Origin: Elusimicrobiota bacterium
Lineage (GTDB): Bacteria; Elusimicrobiota; Elusimicrobia; UBA1565
Assembly: GCA_003450735.1 (NCBI GenBank)
Contig: DMEZ01000055.1
Location: 271,317 to 335,316, forward strand
DNA: 64,000 nt
Reading direction: 5' to 3'
Position numbers and translations under genes: made by a program. Shown piece by piece: positions 49,201 to 56,089 of this stretch. The stretch's first letter is position 1, and every line of letters starts with the position of its first letter. The notes under the pieces were generated by a model. The model worked only from the letters and a program-made list of their open reading frames with translations. It had not been told where the DNA came from and did no database searches.

Positions 49201-50531
49201 GCGCGCCGCCGCGGCTCGAGCACCACCACCGTCCCCGCGATCTTGTCGTGCCAGGACCGCTTCTCCGGGTCCCAGCCCGCCCAGAAGAAGCCCAGGAACA
49301 TCGGCAAGGCCGAGAGCCAGCTCGCCAGGTGCCGCACCAGCGCGACCGGGACGTCCATGGGCCTGCCGTCCACCCGCACGCCCCGGATGCCCATCGCCAT
49401 GCCGCCGAGCGTCGTGCCCTTCCAGGCCCACATCCCGACCTGGTAGAGCGCCCACCCGCCCAGACCCAGCACGAGCAGATGGGTCAGCCCCCCGATGAGC
49501 AGGAAGGCGAGGCCGTCGATGACCGTCGCGCCCAGCCTCAGCCAGAAGCCGGCCGGCGGCTGCGCCGCCGTCGCATCCGCCGGCGCTTCCGCCGCCGGGG
49601 CGGACTCCGCGAGAGCCCCCCGCTCGCGCTGGAGCGAGTCCACCCCCGCCAGGAGCGCCGCGCCGAAGCCGAGCACCGTGGTCAGCGCCCAGACCCCGAG
49701 CCCCGCGATGGGGACCGCGCAGCAGAGGAAGAGCAGGGCCGCGCCCGCGGCCGCGGCGGCCGCCGTCTTCTCGAAGGCCGCCGTCTTCAGCAGCCCGCCG
49801 GACCAGCGGCCGATGAGCACGCAGACCCCGGCCTTGCCCGCGAAGATCATGGCGAGCGCCGCGAAGAACACCAGGGGCAGGGCGGCGATCCCGATCACCG
49901 AGGCCACCAGCAGGAAAGCGAAGGGGGCCAGCCCCGTCAAACCCAGCACGCCGGCCAGCAAGGCCGTGAACGGCCTCCCCTGAAGGGCCTGCGCGCAGGC
50001 CTCCACCGGCGCCGGAGCCCCCGCGGCGACGAGCGCGTAGAGCAGGCCGAACGCCGCCGCCAGCACCCAGGACCACCACAGGGCGGGCGCGATGGGCCGC
50101 GCCCTGAGCAGGCCGCTCTTCGCCCACTCCCAAGCCCCGCCCCCGGGGCGCCCGATGGAGCCGGGCGAGATCACGGTCCGCGCTTTCGCGACCTTGGCGC
50201 CCGGGTCCATATCGAGAGCGCCGCCGAGGACCACGAGGTCCTTGCCGACCGAGGCTTTCGGCCCCAACCGAGCCGCTCCCAGGGCCACCATGTCCCCGAC
50301 GACCGTCCCATCGAGGTCGGCCGCGCCGCCGATGACGACCAGGTCGCCCTCGACGGTCCCGCGCACCGTGGCCGAGCCGCCGACGACCACCATGTCGCCG
50401 ACCGTCTCGCCCTCCAGGACCTGGGCGCCGTGCCCGATGGAGACCAGGTCCGGGGTCTCTGTGTCGCGCTCCACCCCGGCCCAGGCGCCGGAAGCGGCCA
50501 GGAACAGGATCGCGGCTGCGATGCGCTTCAT
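49197..50531 (-). CDS. Bactofilin-like beta-repeat plus multi-helix and RDD-domain membrane protein
   Basis: 444 residues. Signal peptide 1-18 (AAILFLAASGAWA), then short repeated strands with VGDMVVVGG/EGDLVVIGG pattern (about 30-125), a right-handed beta-helix as in bactofilin/polymer-forming proteins; then about five transmembrane helices (145-300) and a C-terminal RDD domain (GFWLRLGATVIDGLAFLLIGGLTHLLV; MAMGIRGVRVDG) with its Arg and two Asp. It is the third gene of the ECF sigma-anti-sigma operon, overlapping the anti-sigma gene by 4 nt. Possibly an envelope sensor or output of that regulon; function is inferred from position. Confidence 0.8.
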   Translation of the reverse strand: MKRIAAAILFLAASGAWAGVERDTETPDLVSIGHGAQVLEGETVGDMVVVGGSATVRGTVEGDLVVIGGAADLDGTVVGDMVALGAARLGPKASVGKDLVVLGGALDMDPGAKVAKARTVISPGSIGRPGGGAWEWAKSGLLRARPIAPALWWSWVLAAAFGLLYALVAAGAPAPVEACAQALQGRPFTALLAGVLGLTGLAPFAFLLVASVIGIAALPLVFFAALAMIFAGKAGVCVLIGRWSGGLLKTAAFEKTAAAAAAGAALLFLCCAVPIAGLGVWALTTVLGFGAALLAGVDSLQRERGALAESAPAAEAPADATAAQPPAGFWLRLGATVIDGLAFLLIGGLTHLLVLGLGGWALYQVGMWAWKGTTLGGMAMGIRGVRVDGRPMDVPVALVRHLASWLSALPMFLGFFWAGWDPEKRSWHDKIAGTVVVLEPRRRA

Positions 50532-50926
50532 GAATGCCTCCCCGAGACCTGAGGTCTCTGCGTCAAATGGATGAGTCCGACGCTCATGGCCGCGCAGGCG
50601 AAGGCCATGACGAGCGAAGCCCCCATCAGCGGCCGCCCCCCCGCGAGCCAGAAGGCCCGGGCCAGCGTTCCGCACGCGGCGGCCAGCCCCTCCGCCGCCG
50701 GGAGGAGGGCCGCGCCCGCCTCGGCGAGGCTCCAGCCGGCCTTGAACGAGAAGGCCGCTCCCCCCGCGATCGCCAGGGCGTACGACCAGCGAGCCGGGGC
50801 GGACCATGTCCACCAGGCGCCGTAGGGATCCTCGGCCCGAGCCGCCGCTAGGACCCGCGGCAGCAGGGTCTTCGGGGCTCGCCTCAGCGGCAGGGCCGCG
50901 AGGGCCCGGTGCAGGCTTTCACTCAT
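50528..50926 (-). CDS. Putative anti-sigma factor
   Basis: 132 residues. A short cytoplasmic N-terminus with LPLRRAPKTLLPRVLAAARAE, then two to three transmembrane segments (about 47-65, 72-95, 100-118). No ASD zinc motif (HxxxCxxC), so it is a non-zinc variety or only positionally an anti-sigma. It overlaps the ECF sigma gene by 8 nt and the bactofilin/RDD gene by 4 nt on the same strand; this gene order is the standard argument for anti-sigma identity. Function is inferred from context. Confidence 0.6.
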   Translation of the reverse strand: MSESLHRALAALPLRRAPKTLLPRVLAAARAEDPYGAWWTWSAPARWSYALAIAGGAAFSFKAGWSLAEAGAALLPAAEGLAAACGTLARAFWLAGGRPLMGASLVMAFACAAMSVGLIHLTQRPQVSGRHS

Positions 50927-51416
50927 CGGGGGCCTCCCCCAGGGCGCGCCGAAGAGCGGCCCGCCCCCTGAAGATGTCCGTCTTGACCTTGCCGAGCGAC
51001 ACGCCGAGCCGGCCCGCGATATCCTCGTAACTCAGGCTCTCGAAGTGGAACAGGACGAGCGGCACGCGCTGGTGGTCCGGCAGGGCGAGCAGGGCGCGCT
51101 CGAGGTCGTTCTGGCGAGAGAGCCCCTCGGCAGCCGGCAGCCCCTCCTCGAAGCCTTCCTCCAGCTCGCTGAACAGACTCCAGCGCCGGCGGTGGCGGCC
51201 CAGGTGGTTGAGGCACAGGTTCGTCGTCACCGTGCGCAGCCAGCCGCCCGGGTTCTCCATCGCCGAGACGGCCTCGAAGCGCTCGAAGGCCTTGAGGAAC
51301 GCGTCCTGCGCGGCGTCCTCCGCCTCGCTCTCTTGTCCCAGCAGCCGCAGCGCCGTGGTATAGACCATGTCCTGGTGTTCGCGGACGAACCGTTCGAAGC
51401 CTTCCGTGGCGTTCAT
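50919..51416 (-). CDS. ECF (group 4) RNA polymerase sigma factor
   Basis: 165 residues. Sigma-70 region 2 (FVREHQDMVYTTALRLLGQESEAEDAAQDAFLKAFERFE) and region 4 (LLALPDHQRVPLVLFHFESLSYEDIAGRLGVSLGKVKTDIFRGRAALRRAL) separated by a short linker, with no region 1 or 3. Directs transcription of a small stress or envelope regulon. GAGAGG precedes ATG. It heads a three-gene operon with a membrane partner that likely holds it inactive. Confidence 0.93.
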   Translation of the reverse strand: MNATEGFERFVREHQDMVYTTALRLLGQESEAEDAAQDAFLKAFERFEAVSAMENPGGWLRTVTTNLCLNHLGRHRRRWSLFSELEEGFEEGLPAAEGLSRQNDLERALLALPDHQRVPLVLFHFESLSYEDIAGRLGVSLGKVKTDIFRGRAALRRALGEAPDE

Positions 51417-51453
51417 CCTCTCACCTGGTTAACACGCGGGGCGGGAAAAAGTT

Positions 51454-53109
51454 TCAGCCGCCCATCAGGATGCGGTGCTGCCGGAGGCGCTGGGCGTCGG
51501 TGCGCGCCACTTGGATGGGCCGGCCTTCCGGGTCGACGCCCGCGAAGTACATCGCGGAGGCGACCGTGCCCGGAGCGGGGATGAAGCACTGCACCTGCTG
51601 GGGCTTCCAGCTCCGGGCCTTGAGCCAACGAGAGAGCGAGCGCATGTCGTCGTCGGTGCAGCCGGGAAAGGCGCTCATGAGGTAGGGCACGACGTACTGC
51701 TCCTTGCCCGCCGCCTTCGACTCGCGCTCGAAGACGCTCAGGAAGGCCTCGAAGGCCTTGAAGGAGGGCTTGCGCATCAGGCGGAGCACCTCGGCGCAGG
51801 AATGCTCCGGGGCGAGCTTGAGCTGTCCGCCCGTGAACTCGCCGACGAGGGCGCGCAGGTAGGCCGGGCTGCGCAAAGCCAGGTCGTGGCGCACCCCGCT
51901 GGCCACGCGCACGTGCTTGAGACCCGGGAGGCGCTTGAGCGCGCGCAGGAGCTCCGCCAGGGCCTCCTGGGCGTCCTGGAAGTGCGGGCACACCGAGGGC
52001 GCCAGACAGCTCGAGCGGCGGCAGAGGGCGGGGTCCGCGGCGCAGCGCGCGTTCCACATGTTCGCGCTCGGCCCCCCGACGTCCGTGAGGGCGCCCTTCC
52101 AGTCCGGGTGCGCGCTCAGCTTCCGGGCCTCCTCCTCGATGGAGGCGCGGCTGCGCGAGGCGATGATCCTCCCCTGGTGCAGGGCGAGGGCGCAGAACGA
52201 ACAGCCGCCCGCGCAGCCCCGGTGCGCGGTGAGGCTGAACTGGATCATCTCCACCGCGGGGATGGCTTCCTTGTAGGAGGGGTGCGCGCGGCGAGCGAAA
52301 GGCAGGGCGTAGAGGCGGTCGAGCTCCGGCGTCGTGAGGGGGGCGGCGGGGGGTGCGAAAACGACCGTCCGGCCCCCGTGCGCCTGCGCGGCCCGGGTCC
52401 CCGCCAGCATCTGCCGCTCCAGGGCCAGGGTCGCTTCCATGAGCCTCTTCGGCGAGGCCTGGAGCTCCTCGAAGGAAGGCAGGCGCTCCGCGCCCTCCGC
52501 CTCGCCGATGAAGGCCGTGCCTGGGACGCTCTTCAAGTCCTTCCCCGAGCGCAGGCGCTCGGCGATCTCCAGGACGGCCCGTTCGCCCATCCCGTAGACC
52601 ACGAGGTCCGCCTTGGAGTCCACGAGGATGGAGCGCCGCAGGGCGTCCCCCCAGAAATCGTAGTGCGCCGCCCGGCGCAGGGAGGCCTCGATGCCGCCGA
52701 GCACCACCGGCAGGCCCTGGAAGGCCCGCTTGAGCAGTCCCGCGTAGACCAAGCAGGCGCGGTTGGGGCGGGCTCCGGCGCGTCCCCCGGGCGTGTAGGC
52801 GTCGTCCGAGCGCTTCTTGCGGAAGGCGGTGTAGTGGGCGAGCATCGAGTCGAGCGCGCCCGCGCTGGCCCCGGCGAAAAGCCGAGGCCGGCCCATGCGC
52901 CGGACGTCTTCGGGCCCATCCCAGCGCGGCTGGGCGATGACGCCGACCCGCAAGCCGTGCGCCTCCAGCCAGCGGCCGAGGAGGGCCGCCCCGAAGGAGG
53001 GGTGGTCCACGTACGCGTCGCCCGTGACGAGCAGGACGTCGAGCTCGGCCCAGCCGAGGCGCTCCATCTCGGCGCGGGTGGTCGGCAGGAACGACGCAGG
53101 ACGCGACAT
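51454..53109 (-). CDS. YgiQ-family radical SAM protein
   Basis: 551 residues. N-terminal cobalamin-binding-like domain (ELDVLLVTGDAYVDHPSFGAALLGRWLEAHGLRVGVIAQPRW), then the radical SAM core with CxxxCxxC in HRGCAGGCSFCALALHQGR and a C-terminal Cys-bearing segment (SAFPGCTDDDMRSLSRWLKA). DUF3362-type ends of longer family members are absent. YgiQ enzymes are conserved but have no proven substrate. The start at 53109 is preceded at 9 nt by TAGAAT. Divergent from the Cys-rich peptide gene. Confidence 0.9.
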   Translation of the reverse strand: MSRPASFLPTTRAEMERLGWAELDVLLVTGDAYVDHPSFGAALLGRWLEAHGLRVGVIAQPRWDGPEDVRRMGRPRLFAGASAGALDSMLAHYTAFRKKRSDDAYTPGGRAGARPNRACLVYAGLLKRAFQGLPVVLGGIEASLRRAAHYDFWGDALRRSILVDSKADLVVYGMGERAVLEIAERLRSGKDLKSVPGTAFIGEAEGAERLPSFEELQASPKRLMEATLALERQMLAGTRAAQAHGGRTVVFAPPAAPLTTPELDRLYALPFARRAHPSYKEAIPAVEMIQFSLTAHRGCAGGCSFCALALHQGRIIASRSRASIEEEARKLSAHPDWKGALTDVGGPSANMWNARCAADPALCRRSSCLAPSVCPHFQDAQEALAELLRALKRLPGLKHVRVASGVRHDLALRSPAYLRALVGEFTGGQLKLAPEHSCAEVLRLMRKPSFKAFEAFLSVFERESKAAGKEQYVVPYLMSAFPGCTDDDMRSLSRWLKARSWKPQQVQCFIPAPGTVASAMYFAGVDPEGRPIQVARTDAQRLRQHRILMGG

Positions 53110-53166
53110 GACGGAGGCATTCTACAAATGATAGACTTATCAACATCATTGACAGGAGGAGCCCCC

Positions 53167-53406
53167 ATGGAAGAACAGAAGAAAACCGAAGAGTGCTGCG
53201 AGAAGGACGAGAAAAGCTGCAAGTGCGGCGGCCATAGCTGCTGCGGCTGCAAGGTCGCCATCGCCGTCATCCTCTTCCTGCTCGGCGCCGTCATCGGCTA
53301 CTTGAAAGGGACGAATTCCGGCAAGTGCAAGAGCGGCTGCGGGATGCGCGGGCAGATGACGGGGCAGATGATGCCCCCGCCGCCGCACCAGCCGGCCGGC
53401 AAGTAG
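53167..53406 (+). CDS. Small Cys-rich single-pass membrane protein
   Basis: 79 residues, ATG with AGGAGG nine nt upstream. N-terminal Cys cluster (ECCEKDEKSCKCGGHSCCGCK: seven Cys and one His), a transmembrane helix (about 29-44, VAIAVILFLLGAVIGYL), then CKSGC and a Met/Pro-rich end (GMRGQMTGQMMPPPPHQP). The Cys/His and Met residues could bind a soft metal such as copper or zinc, or a FeS centre. Divergent from the YgiQ gene and separated from the PC4 gene by a structured region. No family recognised. Confidence 0.75.
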   Translation: MEEQKKTEECCEKDEKSCKCGGHSCCGCKVAIAVILFLLGAVIGYLKGTNSGKCKSGCGMRGQMTGQMMPPPPHQPAGK

Positions 53407-53590
53407 CGTCTAGGCCTTCGGGATAGGCCTTCGGGGGGCCGAAGGGGAAGCTCCGGAGGGGCCCAAATACTCCGGGCCCCTGCCCCTTAAGCCCCAAGAC
53501 GGCGGAGCGGGAGTCTGGTATCCTGATGCCAGAAGCGCCCGATCTAAGAGCCCCCTAACCACCACCTCCGGGGGGCTCTTCTTTTTTGTA
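53407..53590 (+). ncRNA. Structured intergenic region: three hairpins ending in a terminator
   Basis: Within 184 nt: a direct repeat TAGGCCTTCGGG (twice, 53411-53436); hairpin AGGGGCCC/GGGCCCCT (53457-53464 with 53474-53481); hairpin TCTGGTAT/ATGCCAGA (53514-53521 with 53526-53533, one G-U pair); and a 10-bp terminator stem at 53546-53580. It could be a 3' UTR, a small RNA, or an attenuator for the tandem-PC4 gene 45 nt downstream. No known riboswitch or RNA family was recognised. Confidence 0.4.
53546..53588 (+). terminator. Rho-independent terminator
   Basis: AAGAGCCCCC (53546-53555) pairs perfectly with GGGGGCTCTT (53571-53580) across a 15-nt loop, followed by CTTTTTTG. On the plus strand it ends transcription from the Cys-rich peptide gene or from the hairpin region, just before the PC4 gene. 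Confidence 0.85.
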
Positions 53591-53632
53591 GAATCCGGAG
53601 CAGTCACCGCGGGCACCGCACCGGGAGGAACC

Positions 53633-54202
53633 ATGGCCGAATCTCAGGAATTCAAGCCGCTGGCGATGGTGGGGACACTCTCCACCTCGGATACCTCGGA
53701 GCTGCGCTTCTACGTCGACGAATACCGCGGCTACCCCTACGCCTCCATCCGCACCTTCGTCAGCCGCGAGAACTACTCCGGCCCCACCAAGGCGGGCATC
53801 ACGATGAACCCGGAGGTCCTCACCAAGGTCATCGAGACTCTGGAGCAGCTCCCCCCCGAGCCCCAAGCCAGCGAGGACCAGGAGCTGGCCCGCATCCCCC
53901 GCAAGACCGGGCTCGAGCTCGTCGTGCGCATCACCCTCTACCGGGACTCCACCGGCGTGGACATGCGCGAATGGGTGGACGACGGGACCTATAAGGGCTG
54001 GTCGAAGCGCGGGGTGCGCATCCCCTACGGCGACCTGAAGAAATCCCTCGAATACCTGGCGGAGATGCTGGCGCTGCTCAGGGAGAAGTCGAAGTCGGCC
54101 CGGGCCGGGACGGCGCCGCAGGCGAAGCCGGCGGCTTCCCCCGAGAAGAAGCCGCGCGGTCGGAAAGCCAGCGGAGAAGCTCCTTCAGAAAAGGCCGGTT
54201 GA
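53633..54202 (+). CDS. Tandem PC4-domain protein
   Basis: 189 residues. Two PC4-like ssDNA-binding domains: 22-72 (ELRFYVDEYRGYPYASIRTFV ... AGITMNPEVLTKVIETLE) and 93-147 (ELVVRITLYRDSTGVDMREWV ... RGVRIPYGDLKKSLEYLAEM), each with the beta-hairpin and terminal helix of the fold, then a Lys/Ala/Pro-rich basic tail (150-189). Bacterial PC4 proteins bind single-stranded or branched DNA and influence transcription and repair; usually one domain per chain dimerises, so a covalent tandem is unusual. GGGAGGAACC precedes ATG. The 3' end overlaps the convergent hydrolase gene by 125 nt. TAGAAT at 53588-53593 may be its -10. Confidence 0.75.
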   Translation: MAESQEFKPLAMVGTLSTSDTSELRFYVDEYRGYPYASIRTFVSRENYSGPTKAGITMNPEVLTKVIETLEQLPPEPQASEDQELARIPRKTGLELVVRITLYRDSTGVDMREWVDDGTYKGWSKRGVRIPYGDLKKSLEYLAEMLALLREKSKSARAGTAPQAKPAASPEKKPRGRKASGEAPSEKAG

Positions 54203-54863
54203 CCTCGCCGCTGAGCATCTGCGCCCCGTGTCCGGCGGCCGCCTGTAGGAAGCGGCCGCCGGGCCGCTTCAGAGCCGGCGCCAGCTCCCGGCAGGTGCGC
54301 ATCGAGTAGGCGTCGTCCGGCGCGGCGGCCATCAGGACCGGGCGGTCGAAGTGGAGCAGGTCCGGCTTGAGCCGCACCCCATGATAACTCATCCCCGGCG
54401 AGAGCAGGACGACGAACAAGACGCGGGGCTCGCGGGCGGCCACCTTCAGCGCGAGGTTCGCCCCGATGCTCGCGCCGACGAGGCCCACCCTTTCCGGAGG
54501 GAACCCCCGCCCGCGCAGGAAGGACAGGGCGCCCTCGATGTCCCGGCCGAGGGCCTCCCAATGCTCCGGGGTGAGGAAGGTCGTATACGGCGGGCCGCCG
54601 GACTCCCCGTGGCCGCGCGCGTCGAACTGCAGGGTCCCGAAGCCGAGCCTGGCCGCTTCGAAGACCAGGGGGTCCCACTCCCGCCTCCCCGCACCGACGC
54701 CGTGCAGCATCACGAGGACGGGCTTGCCCCCCCGGGGGCGCAGGTAGTCCGCGGCGATGCGCAGGCCCTCCGGAGACAGGAAGCTCACGGCGATGGGACG
54801 CCGTTCCTGGCCCGCGGCCGGCGCGGGCAGCAGCAGGGCGACGGCCAAAAGGCCGGGGAGCAT
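54078..54863 (-). CDS. Secreted alpha/beta hydrolase (dienelactone-hydrolase/esterase type)
   Basis: 261 residues. Signal peptide 1-18 (LLAVALLLPAPAAG). Alpha/beta hydrolase marks: oxyanion HGVGAGRREWDPLV, DARGHGESGG, nucleophile elbow GASIGAN (Ser), acid in MAAAPDDAYSMR and catalytic His in AAAGHGAQML. Likely periplasmic esterase or lipase-like; the substrate is unknown. The last ~25 residues are low-complexity Ser/Pro/Ala and lie antisense to the PC4 gene tail, so the true C-terminus could be shorter. It follows the flavoenzyme gene by 2 nt on the minus strand. Confidence 0.82.
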   Translation of the reverse strand: MLPGLLAVALLLPAPAAGQERRPIAVSFLSPEGLRIAADYLRPRGGKPVLVMLHGVGAGRREWDPLVFEAARLGFGTLQFDARGHGESGGPPYTTFLTPEHWEALGRDIEGALSFLRGRGFPPERVGLVGASIGANLALKVAAREPRVLFVVLLSPGMSYHGVRLKPDLLHFDRPVLMAAAPDDAYSMRTCRELAPALKRPGGRFLQAAAGHGAQMLSGEVNRPFLKELLRWLSDRAASSRGKPPASPAAPSRPGPTSTSP

Positions 54864-54865
54864 CC

Positions 54866-56014
54866 CTAGCGCTTTCTCCGGAGCTTGAGCCGGTCCAGGC
54901 GGAAGCGGTGGAGGTTGATCTCCGGCTTCTCCTTGAGGAGCAGGCCGGCGAGCGAGCGCCCGATGAGAGGCGCCAGCATCGTGGCTTTCCCCGAGAAGCC
55001 GACCGCCATGACCGCGTTCGGGGCGTCGGGGAGGCGGTCGAGGATGAAGTCGTCGTCCGGGGTGCGCGTCGTATAGCAGACCCGGTCCTCGACCTCGTGG
55101 AAGCCCGTGAGATCCGGCACGTACTCCTTGAGGAAGCCCTGACAGCACTTCTGGAACGCCGCATCGGGGGTGTCGACGGCCTCCATGCGCTTGCAGGGCG
55201 GCCCCTCGCGCTCGCGGCCGATCTTCATGAAGCCGTGGATGTGCACGGGGAAGCCGAAGAAGCCGCGGCTGGACACGGAGAAGACCGGGAAATGGTCGGG
55301 GCGGAAGCGCCCCTGGTTGCGCGGCGGCCTGAAATAGAGGGTGTGCTGGCGCGTCACGCGCAGGGGCAGGCCGTAGTCGGCGAGGATCTCCTTCGTCCAG
55401 GGCCCCGCGGCGAACACGTACTCCTGCGCCTTCCAGACCTTCCCCGTGGAATCCTTGAGCCCCTCGATGCCGTCCTTGCCGCTCAAAACCTTCACGATGC
55501 GAATCCCGTAGGCCGTCCGGGAGCCGCGCTTCATCGCGGCTTTCGTGAACGCCTCGATGGCCCTCTGCGCCCACACGAAGCCGCCGTCGGGATGGTACAC
55601 CGCGAACTTGAAGGCGGGGCGGCGGAACACCCGGTAGCGCTCGCAGACCTCCGCCGGGTCCCAGCGATGGACCGGGATCTTCAGCTCGGTGAGCGCCTTG
55701 AAGCCGGCCTCCTCCCAGTGCCCGGGCCCGGTCGCGAGCTCGAGGAGGCCGGTCTGCTCCAAGAGCTCCGTCGCGGTCTCGTGGGCGAGCTGCTTCCAAA
55801 GCGTCAGCGCCTTGACGGACAGGTCGGAGACGAAGGCGTCTTTGCCGTGGGTGAGGCGCAGGAGGTAGGCGTGGTCCGCGGAGGAGCCGATGGGGTTGGG
55901 GATGATCTCGTTCTGGTCGAGGATCAGCACGCGCCGGCCGTGCCGGGCGAGATAATAGGCGGCCGCCGAGCCCAGGACGCCGCTACCGACCACGATCGCA
56001 TCGAAACCGTGCAA
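54866..56014 (-). CDS. Sarcosine oxidase-like FAD-dependent amine oxidase
   Basis: 382 residues from TTG 56014, with GAGGAGGGCGG just upstream. Rossmann motif DAIVVGSGVLGSAAAYYLARHG, then the family pattern NPIGSSADHAYLLRLTHG and VGFSGKATMLAPLIGRSLAGLLL, as in monomeric sarcosine oxidase and N-methyltryptophan oxidase. C313 in RVCYTTRTPDDDFILDRLP occupies the position that binds FAD covalently in MSOX. Likely oxidises an N-methyl amine to aldehyde with H2O2 release; the substrate is not identifiable. Cytoplasmic. It and the hydrolase form a minus-strand pair. Confidence 0.85.
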   Translation of the reverse strand: MHGFDAIVVGSGVLGSAAAYYLARHGRRVLILDQNEIIPNPIGSSADHAYLLRLTHGKDAFVSDLSVKALTLWKQLAHETATELLEQTGLLELATGPGHWEEAGFKALTELKIPVHRWDPAEVCERYRVFRRPAFKFAVYHPDGGFVWAQRAIEAFTKAAMKRGSRTAYGIRIVKVLSGKDGIEGLKDSTGKVWKAQEYVFAAGPWTKEILADYGLPLRVTRQHTLYFRPPRNQGRFRPDHFPVFSVSSRGFFGFPVHIHGFMKIGREREGPPCKRMEAVDTPDAAFQKCCQGFLKEYVPDLTGFHEVEDRVCYTTRTPDDDFILDRLPDAPNAVMAVGFSGKATMLAPLIGRSLAGLLLKEKPEINLHRFRLDRLKLRRKR

Positions 56015-56076
56015 CCGCCCTCCTCTGCTGCTGCAGGTGAGTATAACAAAATTGGCAAAATCGGACGCCCATTTGT

Positions 56077-56082
56077 TACAGT
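56077..56082 (+). promoter_or_regulatory. Candidate -10 (TACAGT) of the pseudokinase operon
   Basis: TACAGT ends 7 nt before GTG 56090. A TTGGCA at 56052-56057 is 19 nt upstream, rather far for a -35. The AT-rich tract 56040-56080 is shared with the divergent flavoenzyme gene. Confidence 0.35.
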
Positions 56083-56089
56083 AGAACCC

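Noticed and set aside
53153..53158. TTGACA before the Cys-rich peptide gene as its -35
   Set aside because: It abuts the AGGAGG ribosome site; a -10 would fall inside the coding sequence.
54908..56079. Plus-strand reading joined to the glycosidase-like gene
   Set aside because: Lies antisense to the sarcosine-oxidase-like gene; the true start of the secreted protein is GTG 56090, where the signal peptide begins.
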